Assembly (NCBI GenBank): GCA_023458835.1
Contig: JAEWWY010000407.1
Location: forward strand, 1 to 15,390
Source: Bacillota bacterium
GTDB taxonomy: Bacteria; Bacillota; Clostridia; Christensenellales; Aristaeellaceae
DNA: 15,390 bases
Direction: 5' to 3'
Below, one piece after another: positions 6,691 to 13,436 of this stretch (position 1 is its first letter; every line of letters begins with the position of its first letter). The notes under the pieces are model-generated. The model made no database searches. It had not been told where the DNA came from and saw nothing but the letters and a program-made list of their open reading frames with translations. A program made the translations under genes and the position numbers.

Positions 6691-7794
6691 GTGCAGACGA
6701 AGCTGAGTGACATCGCCAAGCTTGCGGGGATTTCCAAGTCAACGGCTTCCCGGGCGCTGGCCAATTCGCCCCTGGTGGGGGAGGAAACGCGCACGCGGGT
6801 GCAGCGGATCGCCAAGGAGCGGGGGTATGTGCCCAACGCCCTGGCAAGGGCGGTGGCCACCAAGCGCTCGGGCATCCTTGGCATGTGCATCTACCGCAAA
6901 CAGTTGCCCTACTTCGCCCACACGTTTTTTGGCCCCCTTCTGGATGGCGCGATCACAAAGGCCAAGGAGCATGGCTACCACATCGTGGTGACCTCCACCG
7001 ACCAGGAGTTTGATACCTTCGGCGAGCACTTTATCCAGGACAGCATCGACGGCGCGATTTTGACCTCCTTTACGCCTCTGGAAGCCATGGCGGAATTCCG
7101 GCGGCGGCAAATCCCCCTGGTGCTGGTCAACGACGTGCTGGAAACCAGCAACAACGCCTTCATTATACAGGATGATTACGGCGGGGCCCGGGCGATGATG
7201 GATCATTTGTTTGAGCGGGGCCACCGGCGCATCGCCTTTTTGAGCGACCGCTTAAGCCACGTCAGTTATTATCTGCGTTACCTGGCGTATTTGGATGCCC
7301 ACCGCCAACGGGGAATCCCCGTGTATGAAAACCCCGGCCTTGCGCCCTGTAAGAATGTGTGGGGCAGGTTTCCCCCCTTGGATACGGAGGAGGCCAAGCT
7401 TTCGCTGTTCGGCCTTGCGCCCCGCCCGGTGGAGGGCACGCCGCTGATCGTGCGGGGAACATCGGCCGAGGCCGGCGCCAATGCCGCTCGCGGGCTGCTT
7501 GAGGCTGGAGACTTGCCTACGGCCGTCTTTGTTTCGGCGGACAGCCTGGCCATCGGCGCGCTGCGGGCCTTGCATGAGGCCGGGCTGCGGGTGCCCCAGG
7601 ATATGGCCGTGGCGGGCTTTGATGACATCGCCCTGGCGGAGAGCGTCTGGCCCCCCCTGACCACCGTGAAAGCCGGGCCCTTTGAAATGGGCCAGGCCGC
7701 CGTGGAAGAGCTGATTTTGCAGATTGAAAACCCCGCGCTGGAAAGCCGCGTGAAAAAAGTGGCTACCCGGCTTATCGTGCGGGAAAGCACATAA
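6691..7794 (+). CDS. LacI/GalR-family transcriptional regulator
   Basis: The 367-residue protein has an N-terminal helix-turn-helix (residues 5-25: LSDIAKLAGISKSTASRAL), the hinge pattern YVPNALARAVATKRSGILG (about 46-64), and a sugar-binding periplasmic-protein-like effector domain ending with the typical VAGFDDIALAE (307-317) and PPLTTV (321-326). I chose the GTG at 6691, because family members begin 3-6 residues before the LSDIAKLAG helix. An earlier TTG at 6625 would add 22 unrelated residues and overlap the operator half site. The ribosome binding site is odd: GGGGAGG is only 2 nt from this GTG, so the true start is not certain. It is probably the repressor for both divergent operons through the operator at 6575-6590. 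Confidence 0.9.
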   Translation: MQTKLSDIAKLAGISKSTASRALANSPLVGEETRTRVQRIAKERGYVPNALARAVATKRSGILGMCIYRKQLPYFAHTFFGPLLDGAITKAKEHGYHIVVTSTDQEFDTFGEHFIQDSIDGAILTSFTPLEAMAEFRRRQIPLVLVNDVLETSNNAFIIQDDYGGARAMMDHLFERGHRRIAFLSDRLSHVSYYLRYLAYLDAHRQRGIPVYENPGLAPCKNVWGRFPPLDTEEAKLSLFGLAPRPVEGTPLIVRGTSAEAGANAARGLLEAGDLPTAVFVSADSLAIGALRALHEAGLRVPQDMAVAGFDDIALAESVWPPLTTVKAGPFEMGQAAVEELILQIENPALESRVKKVATRLIVREST

Positions 7795-7808
7795 ACAGGA
7801 GGGAAACC

Positions 7809-8708
7809 ATGATGAGCAAGTACGATTCGCTGATTCTGGGCCAGGTTTCCATGGACATCAACGTGGATCATACGGGCCATGAAATCCGGGAAATCGGCGG
7901 GGCAGTGGTGGCGGCGGGCTTCGCGGCCTCGGCGCTGGGTCACAAAACCTGCGTGCTGCCAAAGGCGAACCTGGATCAGGTGGATCTTGCGGCGCTGTTT
8001 TCCCGGGCGGAAAATGTGGATGTGCTGCCGCTTGCAAGCCCTGCCTCCACCTCCATCCAAAACGTGTACCACACCGCCGATAAGGAGCGGCGCACCTGCC
8101 GCGCCATCAGCCGCATCGAGCCTTACCAGGTGGAAGAAATGCCGGAAGTGGACGCGGCGGTGATCCACATCGCGGGGCTGATGTACGGCGATTTTGGCGG
8201 CGAGATCATTGCCTGGGCCGCCGGCCGGGCCATGTGCGCCCTGGACGTGCAATGCATGCTCCGCCGTGCCCGGGAGGACGGCATCATGGCGTTTGACGAC
8301 TGGGCGGAAAAGAAAAAGTACCTGCCCATGATCCGCTTTTTGAAAACCGACGCGGCGGAGGCGGAGATCCTTACCGGGCTTTCCGACCGGCGGGAGGCGG
8401 CCAAGGTGCTCCATGGCTGGGGTGCCAAGGAGATCATGATCACCCACAACACCGAGGCGCTGATTTATGACGGCCAGCGGTTTTACGCCCAGCCCCTGAA
8501 GCCCCGCAACCTGTCCGGGCGCACGGGCCGGGGGGATACCTGCTTTTCCGCCTACATCACCGAGCGGCTCACCCGGCCCATCGAGGAGGCGCTGCTTACC
8601 GCCGCCGCGCTGGTATCCCTGAAGATGGAAACCCCCGGCCCCTTCACCGGGACGCGGGCGGATGTGGAGGCGTACATCCGGGCGTTTTATCCCGGCGCAA
8701 AGCAGTAA
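7809..8708 (+). CDS. PfkB-family carbohydrate kinase
   Basis: A 299-residue member of the ribokinase/PfkB fold, which phosphorylates sugars, polyols or nucleosides with ATP. The N-terminal substrate-side glycine pair is in REIGGAVVAAGFAASALG (27-44). The C-terminal signature is SGRTGRGDTCFSAYI (236-250), with the anion hole glycines and the catalytic base D243. The more usual form is D-T-T/V-G-A-G-D; the R-T-G-R-G-D version occurs in a less characterised PfkB subgroup. AGGAGGG (7797-7803) sits 5 nt before the first ATG and 8 nt before a second (7812). It follows the regulator gene by 14 nt and is surely co-transcribed. Within the regulon it may phosphorylate the alcohol or sugar set free by the phosphodiesterase; the substrate is inference. 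Confidence 0.9.
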   Translation: MMSKYDSLILGQVSMDINVDHTGHEIREIGGAVVAAGFAASALGHKTCVLPKANLDQVDLAALFSRAENVDVLPLASPASTSIQNVYHTADKERRTCRAISRIEPYQVEEMPEVDAAVIHIAGLMYGDFGGEIIAWAAGRAMCALDVQCMLRRAREDGIMAFDDWAEKKKYLPMIRFLKTDAAEAEILTGLSDRREAAKVLHGWGAKEIMITHNTEALIYDGQRFYAQPLKPRNLSGRTGRGDTCFSAYITERLTRPIEEALLTAAALVSLKMETPGPFTGTRADVEAYIRAFYPGAKQ

Positions 8709-8715
8709 TTCCTTC

Positions 8716-8744
8716 CTGAAAAACCGGTTCCGTGGCCGGTTCAG
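8716..8744 (+). other. Small hairpin after the kinase gene
   Basis: AACCGG (8722-8727) and CCGGTT (8736-8741) pair around an 8-nt loop, and CTGAA/TTCAG can extend the base with a bulge. It begins 8 nt after the stop codon. No T-run follows, so the strong hairpin at 8894-8931 is the better terminator. Confidence 0.35.
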
Positions 8745-8774
8745 CCTGTTGAAAAGGCCTGCAACCACAAAGGG

Positions 8775-8855
8775 GCCTGACTGCTACCATGTGTTTGGAA
8801 GGGCCAGCCGTGCTCCCGCGCGGGTGATGATTCATATAAAGAGGAATGTGGGTAA
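8775..8855 (+). repeat. 81-bp dispersed direct repeat, copy 2 (transposase fragment)
   Basis: This is 73/81 identical to 1149-1229, with only transitions. Translated in the same frame it reads YHVFGRASRAPARVMI, then IKRNVGN and a stop, so it is a short piece of the same transposase C-terminal region. Most of the changes alter the amino acid (His to Cys, Ala to Val, Val to Ala, Tyr to His, Asp to Gly), as expected for decaying DNA. No terminal inverted repeat or target duplication is visible. Confidence 0.8.
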
Positions 8856-8893
8856 TTGAAGGAAGTAAAGAAGGAATAATGTAAGTATCGGTG

Positions 8894-8931
8894 AAAAACG
8901 GCCTGTTTTATCTTAAAAACAGGCCGTTTTT
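8894..8931. terminator. Bidirectional intrinsic terminator after the kinase operon
   Basis: A perfect 16-bp stem (8894-8909 with 8916-8931) closes a 6-nt ATCTTA loop. Its core is ACGGCCTGTTTT/AAAACAGGCCGT. The plus strand ends in TTTTT and the minus strand also ends in TTTTT, so it can stop the kinase operon from the left and any read-through from the tRNA cluster on the right. Confidence 0.92.
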
Positions 8932-8942
8932 GTATGAGTATA

Positions 8943-8969
8943 TAAAAATCCGTCTCTTTCGAGACGGAT
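8943..8969 (-). terminator. Intrinsic terminator of the tRNA operon
   Basis: On the minus strand ATCCGTCTC and GAGACGGAT form a perfect 9-bp stem capped by a GAAA tetraloop, followed by TTTTATA. It starts 3 nt after the CCA end of tRNA-Leu. Confidence 0.9.
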
Positions 8970-8971
8970 CG

Positions 8972-9058
8972 TGGTGCGGGAAACAGGACTTGAACCTGCA
9001 TGAAGGAACCTTCACTAGAACCTGAATCTAGCGCGTCTGCCAATTCCGCCATTCCCGC
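8972..9058 (-). tRNA. tRNA-Leu (anticodon CAG)
   Basis: 87 nt. Acceptor GCGGGAA pairs with TTCCCGC, the anticodon stem CTAGA/TCTAG encloses TTCAGGT (anticodon CAG), and a long variable arm (TGAAGGTTCCTTCA) marks a class II tRNA. The T arm has GGTTCAAGTCC. CCA is encoded. Last gene of the cluster. Confidence 0.96.
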
Positions 9059-9062
9059 GTGT

Positions 9063-9147
<85 letters not shown>

Positions 9148-9197
9148 ATGAGAGTATGTTCAATTAGGGAAACCCGGCAACCGCCCCGCAAGGGGGA

Positions 9198-9273
9198 TGG
9201 AGCTGACGATGGGACTTGAACCCGCAACCTGCTGATTACAAATCAGCTGCTCTGCCAATTGAGCTACGTCAGC
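9198..9273 (-). tRNA. tRNA-Thr (anticodon TGT)
   Basis: 76 nt. Acceptor GCTGACG pairs with CGTCAGC, the anticodon stem GCTGA/TCAGC encloses TTTGTAA (anticodon TGT). The discriminator base is T and CCA is encoded. Confidence 0.96.
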
Positions 9274-9307
9274 ACGCTGCTCCTTGTTCAAGGCCCGATA
9301 AGGAAAG

Positions 9308-9384
9308 TGGCGACCCGGAAGGGGCTCGAACCCTCGACCTCCAGCGTGACAGGCTGGCATTCTAACCAACTGAACTACCGGGCC
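9308..9384 (-). tRNA. tRNA-Asp (anticodon GTC)
   Basis: 77 nt. Acceptor GGCCCGG pairs with CCGGGTC (one G-T pair), the anticodon stem CCAGC/GCTGG encloses CTGTCAC (anticodon GTC). The discriminator is G, as expected for Asp. CCA is encoded. Confidence 0.96.
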
Positions 9385-9391
9385 ATATGGC

Positions 9392-9468
<77 letters not shown>

Positions 9469-9485
9469 ATACCGCTAAAGGGAAA

Positions 9486-9560
9486 TGGTGACTCCTAGGG
9501 GACTCGAACCCCTGTTACCGCCGTGAAAGGGCGGTGTCTTAACCGCTTGACCAAGGAGCC
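9486..9560 (-). tRNA. tRNA-Glu (anticodon TTC)
   Basis: 75 nt. Acceptor GGCTCCT pairs with AGGAGTC (one G-T pair), the anticodon stem CCGCC/GGCGG encloses CTTTCAC (anticodon TTC). CCA is encoded. Confidence 0.96.
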
Positions 9561-9587
9561 CTGTCAAGTTGAGGGGAGAAGGCATTG

Positions 9588-9664
9588 TGGTCGGGGTGAA
9601 GGGATTTGAACCCCCGGCCCCATGCTCCCAAAGCACGTGCGCTACCAGACTGCGCTACACCCCG
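9588..9664 (-). tRNA. tRNA-Pro (anticodon TGG)
   Basis: 77 nt. Acceptor CGGGGTG pairs with CACCCCG, the anticodon stem CGTGC/GCATG encloses TTTGGGA (anticodon TGG). CCA is encoded. It is the first gene of the cluster and a possible ligand of the T-box upstream of the prolyl-tRNA synthetase gene at 11728. Confidence 0.96.
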
Positions 9665-9697
9665 TCATACAGCCGCTTTTCATGAGCGACGAAATGT

Positions 9698-9726
9698 ATT
9701 GTACACGAAAGCACCTGCATTGTCAA
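9698..9726 (-). promoter_or_regulatory. Promoter of the tRNA operon
   Basis: On the minus strand a perfect -35 TTGACA (9726-9721), a 17-nt spacer and -10 TACAAT (9703-9698). The predicted start lies about 25-30 nt before tRNA-Pro. A near-consensus promoter suits stable RNA genes. Confidence 0.92.
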
Positions 9727-9777
9727 GTGCCTTCCCGCAAATTTTTGAACGCGCTTTTTCCCTGAAAGGACGGGGTT

Positions 9778-10533
9778 TTATATGGTTTTCAGCCAGTCAA
9801 TAAGCTGTGCCTGAAGGCCCAGAAGCTCCTCGTCCGGGAAATAGGAGTGCCAGGATGCCGTAAGCTGGAGCGTGGACACCTTTGCGTTTGCAAGCCCCTT
9901 TTGCAGCCTGTGAAGGCTGCCGGGATGGACGATCTCATCCCCATGGGACTGGATCAAAAGCACGGGAGTGCGGACCTTGGTGAGCTCCCGCTCCGTGGCT
10001 GCCATCATGGTAAGCAGTTCCAACGCCCGGGGGACGGTGAAAAGGTAACCCATGGGCGTATAAAAGCGCACGTTGCTGGCCTGGCGGTAGGCCTTGGCGA
10101 CCGGGTTTTGCAGCCTTTCGGGCAGGAACGCCACCTGAAGGTCATTTTTTACGCCCGTAAGCCGCAGCCGCAAGCGGAGGGGCGTTTCCCAAAGAACCAG
10201 GCCGTGAGCGGGGCCCGCCTTCACAGAAGCGTTGATGCTTAAAAGCCCGCCCATGGAGTGGCCCATCAGCACCACTTTTTCATATTGTTCAAGGCGCCGT
10301 TTCAGGGCGGCGCTGACGGCATCCTGCCATTCCCGGCTGGTATGGCGGGCAAAATCCCAGGATTTTTTGCCATGGCCGGGCAGCAGCAGTGTTTCCGCCG
10401 CGAAACCAGCTTCGTTCACTGCCCGGATCAAGGAGGAAAACTGGCCGGGGCCGCCCAAAAAGCCGTGCACAAACAGGATAAGCAGGGATGCACCCGGCAC
10501 GGGGTACAGCGCGGGCCGGTGAAGATCCTGCAT
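9778..10533 (-). CDS. Alpha/beta hydrolase, carboxylesterase/monoacylglycerol lipase-like
   Basis: The 251-residue cytoplasmic hydrolase probably cleaves carboxylic esters. It shows the oxyanion motif HGFLGG (23-28), the nucleophile elbow GHSMG (91-95, S93), the acid in SHGDEIV (D199) and the catalytic H229 in WHSYFPD, in the right order and spacing. Length and layout resemble the Est30-type esterases of Bacillota. The frame is open for 62 codons further upstream, but the ATG at 10533 has GGAGGGAGGA 6-7 nt before it, and the longer version would run through the promoter. It has its own promoter (10561-10589). It points toward the tRNA cluster, but I see no convincing terminator between the two, only a weak CCC/GGG hairpin. 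Confidence 0.88.
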   Translation of the reverse strand: MQDLHRPALYPVPGASLLILFVHGFLGGPGQFSSLIRAVNEAGFAAETLLLPGHGKKSWDFARHTSREWQDAVSAALKRRLEQYEKVVLMGHSMGGLLSINASVKAGPAHGLVLWETPLRLRLRLTGVKNDLQVAFLPERLQNPVAKAYRQASNVRFYTPMGYLFTVPRALELLTMMAATERELTKVRTPVLLIQSHGDEIVHPGSLHRLQKGLANAKVSTLQLTASWHSYFPDEELLGLQAQLIDWLKTI

Positions 10534-10560
10534 GCTGATTCCTCCCTCCGCTTTTCTATT

Positions 10561-10589
10561 GATATAGCACGCGGATGCCCATCTGTCAA
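10561..10589 (-). promoter_or_regulatory. Promoter of the hydrolase gene, with inverted repeat over the -35
   Basis: On the minus strand -35 TTGACA (10589-10584), a 17-nt spacer and -10 TATATC (10566-10561). The inverted repeat GCCCAT/ATGGGC (10577-10582 and 10592-10597) brackets the -35 and could be a repressor site. Confidence 0.8.
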
Positions 10590-10641
10590 ACATGGGCTGA
10601 CAATGTAGGATGGCGGTTTGTCCGGTAATGATTCGAAAGGC

Positions 10642-10670
10642 TTGTACAATTGGTGTTTTGGCGTTAAAGT
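10642..10670 (+). promoter_or_regulatory. Possible weak promoter of the YgjP-like gene
   Basis: TTGTAC (10642-10647), 17 nt, TAAAGT (10665-10670), shortly before the gene at 10688. Both boxes are poor matches; a TACAAT at 10645-10650 is a better -10 but lacks a -35 at the right distance. Confidence 0.3.
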
Positions 10671-10687
10671 AGAGCGGGAGATCAATC

Positions 10688-11377
10688 ATGAAGGATATGG
10701 GTATGGAATACAACATCATTCGATCCAGGCGGAAAACGGCGGCGATTCATATCCTGCCCACAGGCGTTGTGGAGGTCCGGGCCCCGCTCAAAATGCCCGG
10801 GAAGGATATTGACCGCTTTGTGGCAGCCAAGGGAAAATGGATACGGGAAAAGCTTCTGCTGGTGAAGGAACGCTCAGAGAATCGGGCGGCGTTTCGCCTG
10901 GATTATGGGGATTGCGTCTTTGTAAAGGGTAGGGCATGCCCTATCGCCGCGAAACCGGGAAACCGCATAGGCTTTGACGGCGCGCAGCTCTACATGCCGC
11001 CGGGGCTGGAGCCGGGGCAAATCAAGGATGCCTGTGTGAAGCTTTACAGGCTGATCGCAAAGCAGGTTCTGGCTGAGAAAACCTTGGAATACGCCTCAAA
11101 AATGGGCGTGGCCTTCTCCAGTATGAAAATCAGCTCCGCCAAAACCCGCTGGGGAAGCTGCTCCGGCAAAAAGAGCATCAACTACTCCTGGCGGCTTATG
11201 ATGGCGGAGGAGGATGTCATTGATTACGTTGTGGTGCATGAGCTGGCGCATATCAAAGAAATGAACCATTCGGCGCGGTTCTGGGCCATTGTGGCAAGTG
11301 TCCTGCCGGATTACAAAGACCGTCAGCTTCGGCTGAAAGCGCTGCAAAAACGGCTGGGCGCGGAGGATTGGGAATAA
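10688..11377 (+). CDS. YgjP-like M48-family metallopeptidase-fold protein (DUF45)
   Basis: The 229-residue soluble protein carries the zinc motif HELAH at 184-188, followed by a third ligand H194 (HELAHIKEMNHSARFW), and the upstream RWGSC motif at 154-158, both hallmarks of the YgjP/DUF45 (WLM-like) family. YgjP-type proteins look like metallopeptidases; the E. coli member has been reported as a UTP pyrophosphatase, so the substrate here stays open. GGGAG lies about 8 nt before the ATG; later ATGs at residues 4 and 6 are possible. It is transcribed divergently from the hydrolase gene and is followed by the separate promoter of the prolyl-tRNA synthetase gene. No obvious terminator follows it. 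Confidence 0.88.
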   Translation: MKDMGMEYNIIRSRRKTAAIHILPTGVVEVRAPLKMPGKDIDRFVAAKGKWIREKLLLVKERSENRAAFRLDYGDCVFVKGRACPIAAKPGNRIGFDGAQLYMPPGLEPGQIKDACVKLYRLIAKQVLAEKTLEYASKMGVAFSSMKISSAKTRWGSCSGKKSINYSWRLMMAEEDVIDYVVVHELAHIKEMNHSARFWAIVASVLPDYKDRQLRLKALQKRLGAEDWE

Positions 11378-11436
11378 ACCAAAACAGCAGGCATCGGCCG
11401 GCAGCGCATGAAGGTTCGTTTTTCATTGGGCAGGGA

Positions 11437-11465
11437 TTGCAATCGCGCTCAGGCCATAGTATAAT
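11437..11465 (+). promoter_or_regulatory. Promoter of the prolyl-tRNA synthetase T-box leader
   Basis: -35 TTGCAA (11437-11442), 17-nt spacer, perfect -10 TATAAT (11460-11465). Start predicted near 11472, giving a leader of about 255 nt. Confidence 0.88.
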
Positions 11466-11471
11466 AATCCC

Positions 11472-11698
11472 CACAACGCGATGAAGGGCAGCCACCCGGT
11501 TTCTCCGCTTTTCAGAGAGCGCTTCACTGGTGCAAGGAGCGCAGGCGGACCCCGGGTTTCCCGGCCTGGAGCATGCGGCCAATCCCCGCCGGTTTGCCCC
11601 CGATACAGGGCCTCAAGGTGGGCGCTTACGCGCCAAGCCGGGTGGTACCGCGAAGCAAGCTTCGTCCCTGCGCTAATACGCTGTGGCGGGGCTTTTTT
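11472..11698 (+). promoter_or_regulatory. T-box riboswitch controlling prolyl-tRNA synthetase
   Basis: The T-box core AAGCCGGGTGGTACCGCG is at 11635-11652, matching the conserved element whose TGG binds the free CCA end of uncharged tRNA. Upstream stem I features are visible: GCGATGAAGG near the 5' end and AGAGAGCGC...GGTGCAAGGAGCGC (about 11514-11542). A proline specifier codon (CCC, possibly CCG) fits within ACCCCGGG at 11549-11556, but I cannot fix the exact triplet by eye. A terminator follows. Uncharged tRNA-Pro should stabilise the antiterminator and switch on the synthetase. Confidence 0.92.
11664..11698 (+). terminator. T-box intrinsic terminator
   Basis: GTCCC (11664-11668) pairs with GGGGC (11688-11692), extended with a bulge by GC pairs inside, and followed by TTTTTT at 11693-11698. 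It sits right after the T-box and just before the ribosome binding site of the gene, the standard arrangement. The short hairpin CGAAG/CTTCG (11651-11664) overlaps its 5' edge. Confidence 0.8.
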
Positions 11699-11727
11699 GT
11701 ACCCGCCCGCAACGAGGAGGGCTCTTT

Positions 11728-13170
11728 ATGGCCAAGGAAAAAAATCAGGAATTTGTGCAGCACATCACGCCCAGGAACGAAGATTTCTCCCAATGGTATA
11801 CCGACGTGATCCTGCAGTCGGAATTGGTGGATTACGCGCCCGTCCGGGGCTGCATGATCGTGCGCCCCTACGGCTATGCCATCTGGGAGCGGATTCAGCA
11901 GGAGATGGACGCGCGCTTTAAGGCCACAGGCCACCAAAACGTGTATATGCCCATGCTCATTCCCGAAAGCCTTCTGCTCAAGGAAGCCGAGCATGTGGAG
12001 GGCTTTGCCCCGGAAGTGGCCTGGGTCACCCAGGGAGGCAGCGAGCAGTTGACCGAGCGGCTTGCCATCCGTCCCACCAGCGAAACCATCTTCTGCGCCA
12101 TGTATTCCAAGTGGGTGCAGTCCTGGCGGGATCTGCCCATGAAATACAACCAGTGGTGCTCTGTCATGCGCTGGGAAAAGAGCACCAGGCCTTTCCTGCG
12201 CACCAGTGAATTTTTGTGGCAGGAGGGCCATACCATCCATGCCACGGCGGAGGAAGCCCAGGAGGAAACCCTGCAAATGCTGGAGGTCTACCGGGAGGTG
12301 GCCGAAAAGGAACTGGCGCTGCCGGTGTACGTGGGCCGCAAAAGCGACAAGGAAAAGTTCGCCGGCGCCCAGGCCACCTATTCCATGGAAGCCATGATGC
12401 AGGACGGCAAGGCGCTGCAGGCCGGCACCAGCCACAACTTCGGCACCAACTTTGCCGAGGCCTTCGACATCAAGTACCTGAGCAAGGACGGTCAATTGAC
12501 CTACGTGCATGAAACAAGCTGGGGTGTATCCAGCCGGCTGATCGGGGCCATTATCATGACCCACGGCGACGAGCGCGGCCTTAGGATGCCGCCCCGCATC
12601 GCACCCGTCCAGGTGGTGATCGTGCCCATTGCCGCCCACAAGGGTGGCGTCAATGAGGCCTGCGAAAAGATTTCCGCCGACCTGAAGGCCATCGGGCTGC
12701 GCGTGACCCTGGATGACCGGGATACCTACAGCCCCGGTTACAAGTTCAACCACTGGGAGCTGCGCGGCGTGCCCCTGCGCCTGGAGGTCGGGCCCCGTGA
12801 CCTGGAAAAGGGGCAGGTATTGGCCTGCCGCAGGGATACCTTTGAAAAGACCGAGCTGCCCATGGACAGCCTGGCGGAAAGGGTCCCCGCGCTTTTGCAG
12901 AATATCCAGGATACGCTGTATGCCCAGGCCAAGGCCTTTAGGAACGAGCGCACCCATGAGGTGCACAACATGGAAGATCTGTCCAAGGCTGTTCAGGCCG
13001 GTTTTGCCAAGGCCATGTGGTGCGGCCATCGGGATTGCGAGGACAAGGTCAAGGCCGAGCTGAATGCCACCAGCCGCAACATGCCCTTTGACCAGACGCC
13101 TATCGGCCACACCTGCGCCATCTGTGGCAAGCATGCCGACAAGGTCATGTATTTCGCCAAGGCATATTGA
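11728..13170 (+). CDS. proS: Prolyl-tRNA synthetase, archaeal/eukaryotic type
   Basis: The 480-residue enzyme attaches proline to tRNA-Pro in the cytoplasm. It is the short archaeal/eukaryotic-like form (ProS type 3), without the inserted editing domain of the long bacterial enzyme. Class II motifs are visible: the proline-site PTSET (116-120), motif 2 in VMRWEKSTRPFLRTSEF (about 146-162) with GHT soon after, and motif 3 in the GDERGLRMPPRIAPVQV segment. The C-terminal zinc-binding domain has C432, C437, C463 and C466 and ends in the typical aromatic Tyr. The frame is open upstream to 11683, but AGGAGG at 11715-11720 lies 7 nt before the ATG at 11728, and the upstream codons run through the T-box terminator. 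Expression is controlled by the T-box leader. Confidence 0.96.
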   Translation: MAKEKNQEFVQHITPRNEDFSQWYTDVILQSELVDYAPVRGCMIVRPYGYAIWERIQQEMDARFKATGHQNVYMPMLIPESLLLKEAEHVEGFAPEVAWVTQGGSEQLTERLAIRPTSETIFCAMYSKWVQSWRDLPMKYNQWCSVMRWEKSTRPFLRTSEFLWQEGHTIHATAEEAQEETLQMLEVYREVAEKELALPVYVGRKSDKEKFAGAQATYSMEAMMQDGKALQAGTSHNFGTNFAEAFDIKYLSKDGQLTYVHETSWGVSSRLIGAIIMTHGDERGLRMPPRIAPVQVVIVPIAAHKGGVNEACEKISADLKAIGLRVTLDDRDTYSPGYKFNHWELRGVPLRLEVGPRDLEKGQVLACRRDTFEKTELPMDSLAERVPALLQNIQDTLYAQAKAFRNERTHEVHNMEDLSKAVQAGFAKAMWCGHRDCEDKVKAELNATSRNMPFDQTPIGHTCAICGKHADKVMYFAKAY

Positions 13171-13221
13171 TGGGGGACAGCCACTTCAAAGGGGCTGCCG
13201 TGCTAAGCGCAAATAACGCTG

Positions 13222-13250
13222 TTGATTGTCATTCCTGAATATGGTATAGT
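13222..13250 (+). promoter_or_regulatory. Promoter of the ABC exporter leader
   Basis: -35 TTGATT (13222-13227), 17-nt spacer, -10 TATAGT (13245-13250). Start predicted at 13256-13257, so the ribosome binding site of the leader ORF begins only about 3 nt into the transcript. Confidence 0.85.
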
Positions 13251-13272
13251 GGACGAATGAAGGGGTGAGAGG

Positions 13273-13284
13273 ATGATTCTGTAA
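13273..13284 (+). CDS. Three-codon leader ORF (Met-Ile-Leu) in the attenuator
   Basis: ATG ATT CTG TAA is preceded by AAGGGGT at 13260-13266 with a 6-nt spacer, a good ribosome binding site. The stop codon overlaps the first two bases of arm 1 of the attenuator, so a ribosome anywhere on this ORF would cover that arm. The peptide itself is too short to have a separate function; its translation is the likely signal. Confidence 0.65.
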   Translation: MIL

Positions 13285-13410
13285 ACCATTGAGCGCAGGG
13301 AAACAGCGCATGATGATGCGTTTGTTTGTTTTGCCAATGGTTTGCAGAGAATAATCGCAGCTTTGGTGCGGGCTTGTTTGCCTGCTCCCTTGTATGTGGC
13401 TGTTTTCTTG

Positions 13411-13436
13411 AAAAACCGTTGGAAGACGGTTTTTTT
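13411..13436 (+). terminator. Intrinsic terminator in the exporter leader
   Basis: AAAAACCGT (13411-13419) pairs with ACGGTTTTT (13426-13434) over 9 bp around TGGAAG, with an uninterrupted run of seven Ts (13430-13436). It ends 27 nt before the exporter start codon and cannot belong to the upstream synthetase gene, because the exporter promoter lies between them. Confidence 0.9.

Noticed and set aside
7278..8768. Minus-strand open frame of 496 codons
   Set aside because: Antisense shadow of the regulator and kinase genes, with low-complexity GC-driven composition.
11626..13134. Minus-strand open frame of 502 codons
   Set aside because: Antisense shadow of the prolyl-tRNA synthetase gene and its T-box.
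13173..13200. Terminator right after the prolyl-tRNA synthetase gene
   Set aside because: Only a 5-bp CAGCC/GGCTG stem with a 10-nt loop and no T-run.
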